The notes under the pieces are model-generated. The model searched no databases, was not told the DNA's origin, and saw only the letters and a list, made by a program, of their open reading frames with translations. The position numbers were made by a program, and so were the translations under genes. Shown here one piece after another: positions 7,307 to 15,602 of a DNA stretch of 64,000 nt (the stretch's first letter is position 1; each line of letters begins with the position of its first letter). Origin of the DNA: Maricurvus nonylphenolicus (GTDB lineage Bacteria; Pseudomonadota; Gammaproteobacteria; Pseudomonadales; Cellvibrionaceae); contig NZ_AP031498.1 in the NCBI RefSeq assembly GCF_042854845.1, positions 1,550,001 through 1,614,000 of the forward strand, in the 5' to 3' direction.

Positions 7307-9577
7307 ATGATAAAAACAAATACTTACTCTAAGTTACCCATTGCAAAATCGATCTCTGCAGCTGTTGCTGCAATGATATTAAGCCCATTAGCATTGTCTG
7401 ATGATTCATTGGCGATTGAAGAAATTGTAGTGACCGCTCAGAAGCGGGCAGAAAATGTCCAGGATGTCCCTGTCTCTGTAAGCGCAATCGGTGCAGAGAC
7501 GATTCAGGCCATGGGAATACAAAATACGGCAGATCTTACCAAAATTTCACCTTCTTTAACTGTTGTGGAAAGTAATAACAAAACCAATAGTGCGTTCAGT
7601 ATTCGAGGTATAGGAACGAATACATTTGGTATTGGTATCGAGCAAGCCGTAGCCTTGATTGTTGATGATGTTGCTATGGTCCAACAAGGACAGGGGCTAA
7701 CCTCGCTTGTTGATATAGAGCATATCGAAGTACTGAGGGGACCTCAGAGTACCTTGTTTGGTAAATCCGCCTCTGGTGGTGTCATCAGTGTGACGACCAA
7801 AAAGCCTAGTGATGAATTTTCAGGGTCCTTTGAAATTGATGTTACCGATGATGAGAGCTATCGAACCATGGCTTCTTTTTCAGGTCCGATTAACGATGAG
7901 CTGAGTTATCGGTTAACAACTCATTGGCGAGATCTAGATGGTTATATCGAAAACCTGACTCCTGGGCAGGATGATCTTAACGGTGAAGAAGGGAAGGGTA
8001 TTAATGGTAAATTATATTGGGATATATCCGATTCGCTAAGCTTGGCAATAAATGCTTATTACAACAAGGAAGAGAGTGAATGTTGTGTTAGACAGCTGTC
8101 TTACATAGAGGAAGGGGTAGAGTACTTCGGTATTCCCGGATTAACCGATTTGTTAACTGCCGGTTATACCCCTAGTGATGACAACACGAAGACTCGTCTG
8201 GATCACTTACCTAATAGTGAGAATACGTCTAAGGGAATGAGTCTTCGTGCCAGTATAGATATCGGTGATTTTGAGTTACTTTCTATTACTTCATATGATG
8301 AGTGGGAGTACTTTAATTCCGAAGATGTTGATTTCGGTGATCTTGATATGTACGCCATTTTTACTATGGGGGCTTTGAATGGTGGTTTTTACTCAGATTC
8401 ATATCGTAATAATGAATTCTTTTCACAGGAATTTCGCTTGGTTTCCCCGAATTACGATAACTATGATTATTTGGTAGGGTTTTATTATTCGGATTCAGAA
8501 ATAGATCGCGAGTTTTTTCGGGATCACCCCCTAGCTCCCTCTGATTATACGGCAAAGTCAAGTAATCAAAATACAGCGCTATTTGGTCAGTTTAATTGGC
8601 ATTTTTCTGAGGCGACTACTGTTGGTTTAGGGCTTAGATACTTAGAGGAAGAAATAGAAGGCGAGCGAACCGATGCATTAATGCCGACAGTGAGTGGTTC
8701 TGCTGATGATGAAGAGGTGGTCGGAAAAGTCTTTATTAAGCATAACTTTCAAGACGACTTGATGGTATTTGCTAGTTACACTCGCGGGTATAAAGGTCAA
8801 GCCTATGACCTTTCAGGTGGTTTTGATGCCTCTGACGCCGATAATCCAGTCGCGCCAGAAATTGCAGATGCTTATGAATTTGGCCTGAAAAGCAATTTAT
8901 TTGACAAACGTGTTCAGCTAAATTTAACAGCTTTTTATACCGAGTATGATGATTTTCAGGTTCAAGGGGTTGATAATTCTGGCCCGGTAACCGAATTCAA
9001 TCTGGGTAATGTCGGTGTACTTGAAACTCAAGGTGTAGAATTAGAGTCAGTTGCTCGATTGACCGAGAGCTTAACGTTGTCTTTTAATGCAGCCTATACT
9101 GATGCAACAGTAAATGATTACACGGGGCCTTGTTATATTGGTCAAACCGTAGCTCAAGGGTGTGAGATCGTTTCGGGAGCACCGGCTCAAACCGTGGATG
9201 GTGGTGTATTACCTTCTGCACCAGAATGGAAGTTTTCAGCCACATTGGATTATCAAAAATCGCTTGATGCTATGCCCTTCGATTTCTTTGCCAACGTAAA
9301 CTATACATGGCAGGACGATATTCAGTTCGGCATAGATCAAAATCCGGTAACCACTCATGATGATTATGGCGTAACTAATCTTCGATTGGGGGTTGTTGAT
9401 AAGGATGGTCGTTATGAATTAACTGCCTACGTCAATAATGTCTTTGATGAAAACTATGCCGGTGTTATTGGTGATACTAGTCTCGTATTCCCTGGCGGTG
9501 CAGGGACAGCGTTAGGAAGAGTTGCTCCTCGTAACGCGATGCGATATGCGGGTATAAAAGCCAAAATCAATTTTTAA
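7307..9577 (+). CDS. TonB-dependent outer-membrane receptor
   Basis: 756 residues with a signal peptide (hydrophobic SISAAVAAMILSPLALS, cleavage near residue 31). A TonB-box-like IEEIVVTAQKRAENVQDVP leads into the plug domain (about 45-160, with VEVLRGPQSTLFGKSASGG), then a C-terminal beta barrel ending in the hydrophobic-aromatic IKAKINF. It takes up substrates too large for porins, powered by TonB/ExbBD. It follows the GH3 gene in the same direction with a ~115 bp gap, so it probably imports the glycoside handled by that enzyme. It is more distant from the other two receptors in the window than they are from each other. Confidence 0.93.
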   Translation: MIKTNTYSKLPIAKSISAAVAAMILSPLALSDDSLAIEEIVVTAQKRAENVQDVPVSVSAIGAETIQAMGIQNTADLTKISPSLTVVESNNKTNSAFSIRGIGTNTFGIGIEQAVALIVDDVAMVQQGQGLTSLVDIEHIEVLRGPQSTLFGKSASGGVISVTTKKPSDEFSGSFEIDVTDDESYRTMASFSGPINDELSYRLTTHWRDLDGYIENLTPGQDDLNGEEGKGINGKLYWDISDSLSLAINAYYNKEESECCVRQLSYIEEGVEYFGIPGLTDLLTAGYTPSDDNTKTRLDHLPNSENTSKGMSLRASIDIGDFELLSITSYDEWEYFNSEDVDFGDLDMYAIFTMGALNGGFYSDSYRNNEFFSQEFRLVSPNYDNYDYLVGFYYSDSEIDREFFRDHPLAPSDYTAKSSNQNTALFGQFNWHFSEATTVGLGLRYLEEEIEGERTDALMPTVSGSADDEEVVGKVFIKHNFQDDLMVFASYTRGYKGQAYDLSGGFDASDADNPVAPEIADAYEFGLKSNLFDKRVQLNLTAFYTEYDDFQVQGVDNSGPVTEFNLGNVGVLETQGVELESVARLTESLTLSFNAAYTDATVNDYTGPCYIGQTVAQGCEIVSGAPAQTVDGGVLPSAPEWKFSATLDYQKSLDAMPFDFFANVNYTWQDDIQFGIDQNPVTTHDDYGVTNLRLGVVDKDGRYELTAYVNNVFDENYAGVIGDTSLVFPGGAGTALGRVAPRNAMRYAGIKAKINF

Positions 9578-9632
9578 CTAAAGTTATAATCCGTGTCCCG
9601 TCATGACGTAAGTTGACGGGACATGGATAGAA

Positions 9633-10685
9633 TTAAGCGAAAGCTTTAGAGTCTACCGCCGCTGTAATGGTTTCCAGAAGTAAATCAACACGCTCAGGCA
9701 TTAGCTCACATTCTTCCTGAGTCAACGCCGCCGGGAATTCGCCGGTACGTGCGAACAGGGCTTTTAGTTGTGCATAAACCACAATATTGCGGTATTGGGT
9801 TAACCACCAATAGAAGTCCAAATCCTGTTTGGCAAAACCAGTCAGTTTGAAGTATTCCTCAATCACTTTGTCTCGCGGCCACCAGCCGTCAGCCTCCTTC
9901 GGCATACGGCATTGGAATTCGTAGGCAGGTTTATCGTTTGCTTCACCCCAGTAAGCCAACAGAATAGCCAGCTCATAGAAGGGATCGCCCACGGTGCACA
10001 TATCCCAGTCGACAACACCGTTCGCGGTCAATGTCTCTTCGTCAACCAGCATATTGTCCAGTTTAAAATCGTTGTGGACCAAGGTGCCCAAACGTTTTTC
10101 TGGCAAGTTATCCTGTAGCCAGTCACGAATAGTACTTAGCTTTTCCAATTGCTGTTCGTCCAATACGCGAGAGCCACGTTTGTACCAACCGCTAATCTGG
10201 CGCTCCAGGAAAGCGTCGGCATTACCCAAAGACTCCAAACCAGTGGCTTGCAGATCTACCTTGTGTAATTTCGCCAGTGATTCAACCACCAGTTGACTGA
10301 GTGAATCCCCAATGTGTGGGCGATCGTTGAGTGACTCTGGCAGGTTGCGGCCAATGCAAATACCTTCACGGAATTCGCTGATACAAAAGGGCACACCAAT
10401 CACGGATTCGTCATCACAGAATACCAAGCCTACAGGAGCAGGTGGATACTGCTCTTTTAAGCTCGACAGTACACGGTACTCACGGGCAACATCGTTAGCG
10501 CCCGGAGGCAGGGGGCCATCGGGTGGGCGACGCAGTACGGCTTTTTTACCGTTCAAGGTCACCACGTAGTTAAAGTTGGCAACACCACCGGACAGCCTTT
10601 TGGGCTCAATGGTAAGGTCGAGCGTATGGCCCAGACCTTCCACATACTTGGCAACCGCTTGCCATTGTTCTTGATTCATCATCAT
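9633..10685 (-). CDS. APH-family phosphotransferase (kinase-like)
   Basis: 350 residues, an aminoglycoside-phosphotransferase/ACAD10-11 N-domain fold. Active-site residues are H204-x-D206 and N211 (TLVHNDFKLDNMLV) and the metal site D226 in VVDWDMCTVGDP. The nucleotide-binding N-lobe has AVLRRPP with GVANFNY before it. The first of three Met codons is favoured because AGG sits 6 bases upstream of it. It is the last gene of the minus-strand operon that begins with an acyl-CoA dehydrogenase and includes an SDR. That trio mirrors lvaA/lvaC/lvaD of levulinate catabolism, in which the kinase phosphorylates 4-hydroxyacyl-CoA. Unlike the copy at 2409 it lacks the C-terminal extra domain. Confidence 0.85.
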   Translation of the reverse strand: MMMNQEQWQAVAKYVEGLGHTLDLTIEPKRLSGGVANFNYVVTLNGKKAVLRRPPDGPLPPGANDVAREYRVLSSLKEQYPPAPVGLVFCDDESVIGVPFCISEFREGICIGRNLPESLNDRPHIGDSLSQLVVESLAKLHKVDLQATGLESLGNADAFLERQISGWYKRGSRVLDEQQLEKLSTIRDWLQDNLPEKRLGTLVHNDFKLDNMLVDEETLTANGVVDWDMCTVGDPFYELAILLAYWGEANDKPAYEFQCRMPKEADGWWPRDKVIEEYFKLTGFAKQDLDFYWWLTQYRNIVVYAQLKALFARTGEFPAALTQEECELMPERVDLLLETITAAVDSKAFA

Positions 10686-10708
10686 GGGTACCTGCTTACA
10701 TTACCTAC

Positions 10709-11434
10709 TTACAGCGTAGCGCCACCGTCTGCAACGATTTGTTGGCCGGTGATGTAGGCCGCCAATGGCGAGGTCAGGAATACTACAGCACCGGCAATAT
10801 CAGCAGGTGAACCAAAACGGCTTAATGGAATTTGCTTAACCAATACCTTTTCCTGCTCTGGGCTGGATTGATTGGTGGTCAGTTTGGTTGGCACCATACC
10901 GGGTGCAACGGTATTAACGCGAACACCTTTGCGGCCCCATTTCATGGCCAGGGTTTTGGTCAGCTGAACCAGGCCGGCTTTACTGGCCGAGTAAGCTGGG
11001 TTGGCCGGAGCAGGGCGAATGGATACTACGGAATCCAGGTTAACAATACTGCCGCCGCTGGCTTCCAGCAACGGGTAGAATTCAGTGCACAGTTGCATGG
11101 CGCCGGTCAGGTTAATGTTGATAATAAATTCAAACCCTTCACGTTCGAATTCTTTCTTGCCCCACAGTACGGTACCGACACAGTTAACCAGTGCATCCAG
11201 GTGATCGAACTTTGTGGCAAAGGCAGAAATATCATCAGCGCTTTGCAGGTTCAGGCTATGGAATTCCATGCCGGTAAAATCATTGTCGTAAGCATCGGCG
11301 GTACGGGTACCGGTAATGTGAACGGTTGCGCCCAGCTCTTTGTACATAGTGGCAACACCGTAGCCAATGCCGTCTGAGGCACCACATACCAATACAGTTT
11401 TACCAGAATAATCTAATGCGTTTTGTACGTTCAT
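10709..11434 (-). CDS. short-chain dehydrogenase/reductase
   Basis: 241 residues, classical SDR. Cofactor motif GASDGIG (18-24), and catalytic S135, Y148 and K152 (NLDSVVS, PAYSASKAG). The C-terminal VADGGATL is usual. An NAD(P)-dependent oxidation of a secondary alcohol or reduction of a ketone is expected, in the cytoplasm. It sits 23 bp from the kinase-like gene and 21 bp from the alcohol dehydrogenase, all on the same strand, so they are likely cotranscribed. By analogy with LvaD it could handle a hydroxyacyl/oxoacyl-CoA step; that is inference. Confidence 0.9.
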   Translation of the reverse strand: MNVQNALDYSGKTVLVCGASDGIGYGVATMYKELGATVHITGTRTADAYDNDFTGMEFHSLNLQSADDISAFATKFDHLDALVNCVGTVLWGKKEFEREGFEFIININLTGAMQLCTEFYPLLEASGGSIVNLDSVVSIRPAPANPAYSASKAGLVQLTKTLAMKWGRKGVRVNTVAPGMVPTKLTTNQSSPEQEKVLVKQIPLSRFGSPADIAGAVVFLTSPLAAYITGQQIVADGGATL

Positions 11435-11455
11435 AAATAAATCTCAAAAAATCAG

Positions 11456-12520
11456 TTAGGGCGTGATCATCGTTTTGATGACGCCATCTTCACGGGCTTC
11501 AAATAAACGGAAGGCTTCAGCGCCTTCGGACAGGGAGAAGTGGTGGGTAAATACACCTTCGCCTTTAATACGACCACCCTGAACCAAGGGGATTAGCTCG
11601 TCCCACAAATCGGCAATACCGGCAATACCGGCGTGCACACGCAGACATTTACCTTGCATGATTTGTAAGGGCATCTCAGTGCCTTTTTGCAAGATACCGA
11701 GGATAGACATAGAGCCACCCCAGCGCAGCATCAAGGCGGCTTGCTTGAGTGTGGGGCCAACACCCACAGCTTCAATTACCGCATCAACACCAATACAGTT
11801 TGTATCGTGCATAATGCGCTCTAACGCTTCATCCGGTGTCAGGGGAATGCCACCAAATTTAGTCGTCAGGTTGCGACGGCTTTCCTGCATATCGATGCCG
11901 TAAACGCGAGAAGCACCTACGGCCATCGCCGCTTCCGCAGCCATTAAACCGACAGGTCCCTGGCCAATCACGGCGACGCTATCACCGGGTTTTACATTGG
12001 CCATTTTTACACCGTAATAGCCTGTACCCAGTGCATCGGTTAACAGAATGGCTTGTTCGTCGGTGACGCCATCGGGAATTTTGGCTGCACCTGTATCGGC
12101 AAAGGGCACTTCCATATATTCGGCATGGCCACCGTTGAGTGCGGGTGAAATGCCATAGGCCGTACTGCCTTGACCTCGGGAGTTACCTTCACACAGGTTA
12201 ATCTCGCCTCTCAGGCAGCGCTTACACTTGCCGCAACCTGAACCACCGGCAACCAGAACACGGTCACCCACTTTATGAGTCGTTACACCTTTCCCCACTT
12301 CAACCACTTCACCAATGGTTTCATGGCCGGTACAAAAGTGATCCATAGGTTTACTGTAATCATAGGGGCCAATGCGGTCACCGTGATACATATGCAAATC
12401 GGAACCACAGATGCTGCACTTCTGTACCTGAATAATCAGGTTGCGATCCTGTGATATTTTAGGATCGTCGAAGTATTCGTAACGCAGGTCTTTGGGACCA
12501 TTAAAAACAAGTGCTTTCAT
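11456..12520 (-). CDS. zinc-dependent alcohol dehydrogenase (MDR family)
   Basis: 354 residues. Catalytic zinc ligands C38 and H66-E67 (CSICGSDLH, CTGHETIGEVVEVG) and four structural zinc cysteines C96, C99, C102 and C110 (CGKCKRCLRGEINLC) are all present. The Rossmann motif is GQGPVGLMA, indicating NAD(P) use. It resembles the sorbitol/threonine dehydrogenase branch of the medium-chain family. It lies mid-operon between the acyl-CoA dehydrogenase and SDR genes and probably oxidises an alcohol intermediate of that pathway. The substrate cannot be told. Confidence 0.9.
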   Translation of the reverse strand: MKALVFNGPKDLRYEYFDDPKISQDRNLIIQVQKCSICGSDLHMYHGDRIGPYDYSKPMDHFCTGHETIGEVVEVGKGVTTHKVGDRVLVAGGSGCGKCKRCLRGEINLCEGNSRGQGSTAYGISPALNGGHAEYMEVPFADTGAAKIPDGVTDEQAILLTDALGTGYYGVKMANVKPGDSVAVIGQGPVGLMAAEAAMAVGASRVYGIDMQESRRNLTTKFGGIPLTPDEALERIMHDTNCIGVDAVIEAVGVGPTLKQAALMLRWGGSMSILGILQKGTEMPLQIMQGKCLRVHAGIAGIADLWDELIPLVQGGRIKGEGVFTHHFSLSEGAEAFRLFEAREDGVIKTMITP

Positions 12521-12554
12521 GAGTTATCTCCTGTCAGTCACTGATTGAACTGCG

Positions 12555-13772
12555 TTATTTATTGACAGTTTCAACAATCGTTTGTTTGCCCAGCTGAGAC
12601 ATATGTACTTCACAAGGGCCATCGGTAAAGCGAATCATGCGAGCGCTGGCAAAGATGTTGGCAATGGGCGTGTCCTGAGAAATACCCATGCCACCGTGGG
12701 CTTGCATAGCGCGGTCAGCAACGTTTTGACACATTTGCGGCGCAACAATCTTGATCATGGCAATCAGGTCTTTACCTTCTTTGTTACCCACTTTATCCAG
12801 CTTGTCGGCTGCGGCCAGGGTCAACAGGCGAGCCTGTTCAATCTCGCAGCGAGACTTGGCTACGTCCTGACGGATACTGCCTTGTGCAGAGAGTTTTTTA
12901 CCAAACGGCGCGCGTTCTTCAACGCGGTGACACATCAGATCCAAACAACGCTGGGCAGCACCGATTTGACGCATGCAGTGGTGGATACGGCCTGGGCCAA
13001 GGCGACCCTGCGCAATTTCAAAACCGCGACCTTCACCCAGAATCATGTTTTCTACCGGTACTCGCACATTCTCAAGCAGAACTTCACCGTGACCTTGCGG
13101 CGAGTGATAGTGGTTCATTACTTTTAATGGACGCACCAGGGTGACCCCAGGGGTGTCTTTTGGAACAATAATAGTCGACTGTTGTAAGTGCTTGGGTGCA
13201 TCAAAGTCGGTTTTACCCATGACCAACAACAGCTCACAACGTGGGTCATAAACACTGGATGCCCACCATTTACGGCCGTTTATCACGTATTCATCGCCGT
13301 CGCGAACAATGGAACACTCAACATTGGTGGCATCGGAACAGGCATTTTGCGGCTCGGTCATCAGGTAAGCGGAACGGATTTCGCCTTCCAGCAGTGGCTG
13401 CAGCCAACGTTGTTGCTGAGCGGGCGTTCCGTAACGTGCCAGCACTTCCATATTGCCGGTGTCTGGCGCGCTACAGTTGAAGACTTCACTGGCCCACTCA
13501 ACGCGGCCCATCAGTTCTGCCAGAGGGGCGTACTCCAAGTTAGTCAAACCGGGACTGAATTCACCATACTCTTTAGGTAGGAAGAAGTTCCAGAGGCCTT
13601 CGGCTTTGGCCTTGGCTTTGAGTTCTTCCATGATAGGCGGAACAACCCATAGATTAGCTGGGTCAGTAATAAACTCTTCGTAAGCCTCTTCATTAGGATA
13701 AATATACTCCTGCATAAAGGCTTCAATACGAGCCATTAGCTCCTGTACCTTCTCCGTATGTTCAAAATTCAT
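12555..13772 (-). CDS. acyl-CoA dehydrogenase (ACAD10/11-like)
   Basis: 405 residues from the preferred ATG at 13772, which has AAGAGG about 9 bases upstream and gives MNFEHTEKVQ. The frame is open further to 13880, but that would run through the operator. Motifs: MTEPQNACSDATNVE for FAD contact, RKWWASSVYDPRCE, and the C-terminal AHGGMGISQDTPIANIFASA with RFTDGPCEVHMSQLG. First gene of the four-gene minus-strand operon ending with the APH-type kinase. Probably acts on a 4-hydroxyacyl-CoA derivative, by analogy with LvaC and ACAD11. Expression is likely controlled by the divergent FadR-type regulator through the palindrome at 13815. Confidence 0.9.
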   Translation of the reverse strand: MNFEHTEKVQELMARIEAFMQEYIYPNEEAYEEFITDPANLWVVPPIMEELKAKAKAEGLWNFFLPKEYGEFSPGLTNLEYAPLAELMGRVEWASEVFNCSAPDTGNMEVLARYGTPAQQQRWLQPLLEGEIRSAYLMTEPQNACSDATNVECSIVRDGDEYVINGRKWWASSVYDPRCELLLVMGKTDFDAPKHLQQSTIIVPKDTPGVTLVRPLKVMNHYHSPQGHGEVLLENVRVPVENMILGEGRGFEIAQGRLGPGRIHHCMRQIGAAQRCLDLMCHRVEERAPFGKKLSAQGSIRQDVAKSRCEIEQARLLTLAAADKLDKVGNKEGKDLIAMIKIVAPQMCQNVADRAMQAHGGMGISQDTPIANIFASARMIRFTDGPCEVHMSQLGKQTIVETVNK

Positions 13773-13814
13773 AGCCAGCCTCTTAACTCTGCAAACGCTT
13801 AATAGTGAAAATAT

Positions 13815-13835
13815 ATTGTCGGATTGTCCGACAAT
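13815..13835. promoter_or_regulatory. candidate FadR-type GntR operator (nested palindromes)
   Basis: ATTGTCGGA and TCCGACAAT form a perfect 9-bp inverted repeat around TTG. The right half also contains TTGTCCGACAA (13824-13834), itself a perfect palindrome around one base and matching the TTGTCNGACAA-like sites known for FCD-domain GntR regulators. It lies 43-63 bases before the acyl-CoA dehydrogenase start and ~100 bases before the regulator start. Binding is inferred. Confidence 0.65.
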
Positions 13836-13932
13836 TATTAATCTATAGACATCGACGAGGTGAGTCAATAGGCTAGGCACCCTTCATACAGGTGCGAAAT
13901 AGGTACCTAGAGTAGGTAAAGAGCAGGAAAAT

Positions 13933-14667
13933 ATGGCCCAACCATTACAGCGTGAACCCTTATACCGTCAGATCTACAACCAGCTGGAAGCCCGAATTGT
14001 TAGTGGGGAGCTGCAGGTAGGGGATACGCTGCCCTCAGAGACGGAACTGGCGGAAAACTACGGTGTTCACCGCTCATCGGTACGTGAAGCCCTGCGCCTA
14101 CTTGAGGAAAATGACCTGGTAGGCCGTGCCCCAGGCAAGAAGAAGCTGACGGTGACAGCCCCTAAACACGAGAACCTGTCTCGTCGAATCTCAACTTCCA
14201 TGTTGATTGATCAGGTCACCTTGGGTGAGGTGTATGAGTCTATCCTGATGCTTGAGCCGACTTTGGCTGGTCTGGCGGCTGACCGGGTGAAGCCAGAGTT
14301 GGTGGATCGTCTGGAGCAGAATCTGGCGGATATGCGAGATGTGTTGGATGATAACGCACGCCTTGAAATCCTTGATCGGGAGTTTCACAGTCTGTTAGCT
14401 GAAGCCTCTGAGAACCGTGTTTTGCAATGGAGCCGGTTGGGGATGAGTGAGTTGTTTTACCCTGCAGAAAGCAAGCTGTTGGCGAACTTGGAGGATGCCA
14501 ATGTGCGTATGCTAAAAGCGCACGAAAATATTGTGGCGGCGATTAAACAAAAAGATCGCACTGGTGCGGAAGAGTGGGCACGCAAGCATGTGCAGGATTT
14601 TGGTCGCGGTTGTGAAAAATTGGGTTACAGCCTAAGTAGTCAGCCCAATAGTTTTGACGTTGAGTAA
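13933..14667 (+). CDS. GntR family regulator, FadR subfamily (FCD domain)
   Basis: 244 residues. The N-terminal winged helix (about 8-75) contains LPSETELAENYGVHRSSVREALRLLE, the hallmark GntR recognition helix. An all-helical FCD effector domain (about 85-235) has the metal/ligand-contacting pattern LEILDREFHSLLAEASEN and MLKAHENIVAAIKQKD. Such regulators usually respond to organic acids or acyl-CoA. Divergent from the acyl-CoA dehydrogenase operon, with a matching palindrome between. A stem-loop follows its stop codon. Confidence 0.92.
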   Translation: MAQPLQREPLYRQIYNQLEARIVSGELQVGDTLPSETELAENYGVHRSSVREALRLLEENDLVGRAPGKKKLTVTAPKHENLSRRISTSMLIDQVTLGEVYESILMLEPTLAGLAADRVKPELVDRLEQNLADMRDVLDDNARLEILDREFHSLLAEASENRVLQWSRLGMSELFYPAESKLLANLEDANVRMLKAHENIVAAIKQKDRTGAEEWARKHVQDFGRGCEKLGYSLSSQPNSFDVE

Positions 14668-14669
14668 TA

Positions 14670-14704
14670 TTAACCAAAGCAATAAGAAGGATTGCTTTGG
14701 TTAA
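14670..14704. terminator. strong stem-loop after the GntR gene
   Basis: TTAACCAAAGCAAT and its exact complement ATTGCTTTGGTTAA form a perfect 14-bp stem with a 7-base loop just after the GntR stop. There is no clean T-run on either side, so termination is plausible but not certain. It also separates the GntR gene from the convergent small gene at 14723. Confidence 0.55.
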
Positions 14705-14722
14705 TCGTTCTGGTTATTCAAT

Positions 14723-14872
14723 TCAATCGCGCAAAACGCAGGCTCTATCGCCATAGTAATTATCCCTGTAGTTGCATATGCATACCTGATCGTTGTTTTG
14801 CGGTTTGTCTTCGGCATGGGTGTACTGTCCGGTAATCATGCCGCGGATAGTCTCTTCTATCGTTAACTTCAT
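14723..14872 (-). CDS. small protein, 49 residues, unrecognised
   Basis: A short open frame starting with ATG at 14872, with AGGAG placed 8 bases upstream, better than many of the large genes here. The protein begins MKLTIEETIRGMITGQY and contains three cysteines, two as CIC at 31-33 and one at 45, with a polar Tyr/Asn/Asp-rich segment (NYRDNYYGDRACVLRD) at the end. There is no signal peptide or membrane segment. I do not recognise a family. It stands alone between the GntR terminator and a stretch of decayed genes, so it could be a real small gene or the intact start of a truncated one. Confidence 0.45.
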   Translation of the reverse strand: MKLTIEETIRGMITGQYTHAEDKPQNNDQVCICNYRDNYYGDRACVLRD

Positions 14873-14990
14873 AACTATTCTCCTAATCTAGATGGGTTGC
14901 CCTTATTGGTTTGTAAGAGCGAGAAAGCAGTGTCATACATTTAGTGTTATTAGGAAAATTAAATAAGTGGATGTGCGTAATAGGTATTCT

Positions 14991-15420
14991 CTAATGGAGA
15001 TCTTCCTTATCGTGCATTTTTTCGAACAACTGGGCTAGCTTGGGGATATTGGTATTAACCATATCGGCGTATTCATCGGCTTTTTCCTTTCCTAAGCTGA
15101 CATGGGAAAAGCACATATGAATCTCATAATCTCCTACTTCATATATCGGTTTCACATTTATTCCCTTATGCGAACGCCAGTATGCGGTACTGGAAGGTGT
15201 GGATAAGATTAGTTGCGAGCGTCCAGTGGTGAACATTTTTACAGGCTGTTGTCTGTGAACCGTGATCTGTAATTTGTGGGGTGGGAAAGCCTGGAAAATA
15301 ACAGTAGGGATCAATGATTCGAGTAAAGGCAATATTAAATGGCTTAAGCTCAGATAGATTTTTTGTGAATTTCATATAGCTGTCCTTTAGCGCATAAAGA
15401 TAGGCTTTATTAGTAAGAAT
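14991..15420 (-). pseudogene. relic of a family 3 solute-binding protein (C-terminal ~60%)
   Basis: The minus strand carries recognisable pieces in two frames. AYLYALKDS and LSELKPFNIAFTR (about 15320-15410) read in one frame. HKLQ, GRSQLILSTPSS and VGDYEIHMCFSHVSLGK (about 14991-15280) read in another. These line up with residues ~105-249 of the intact protein at 48363-49112 (AYFYALKDS, LLELANYHVAFTR, GRAQLLLSNPSTI, VGDYQIHMCFSHASLGK). The N-terminal part with the signal peptide is gone and a frameshift lies around 15270-15320. It is therefore not functional as a binding protein. Confidence 0.8.
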
Positions 15421-15433
15421 TTTAAAACACTGA

Positions 15434-15571
15434 ATGTTGAGAAAAAGTATTGGCCAGAGAAGGCTTGGCTACAGCGATCCGTCTAACTTCAGTAAAGCAT
15501 TTAGAGGTTGGACGGGCTATTCACCGAATAAGTATCACGAGATGGCCAAGAAGAGCCTGATTGGCGATTGA
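15434..15571 (+). pseudogene. relic of an OruR-type AraC regulator (last ~40 codons)
   Basis: From about 15458 the plus strand reads RLGYSDPSNFSKAFRGWTGY then SPNKYHEMAKK to a TGA at 15569-15571. This matches the end of the second helix-turn-helix of the intact AraC proteins here, for example LAYKDSSNFSKAFRNWTGYS at 40896-41927. Nothing of the rest of the gene remains. It abuts the solute-binding relic (N-terminal side to N-terminal side), as expected if one deletion removed the middle of a divergent gene pair. Confidence 0.8.
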
Positions 15572-15602
15572 TGGGCACTTTTATCGCATCAAGTATTTTT
15601 AA

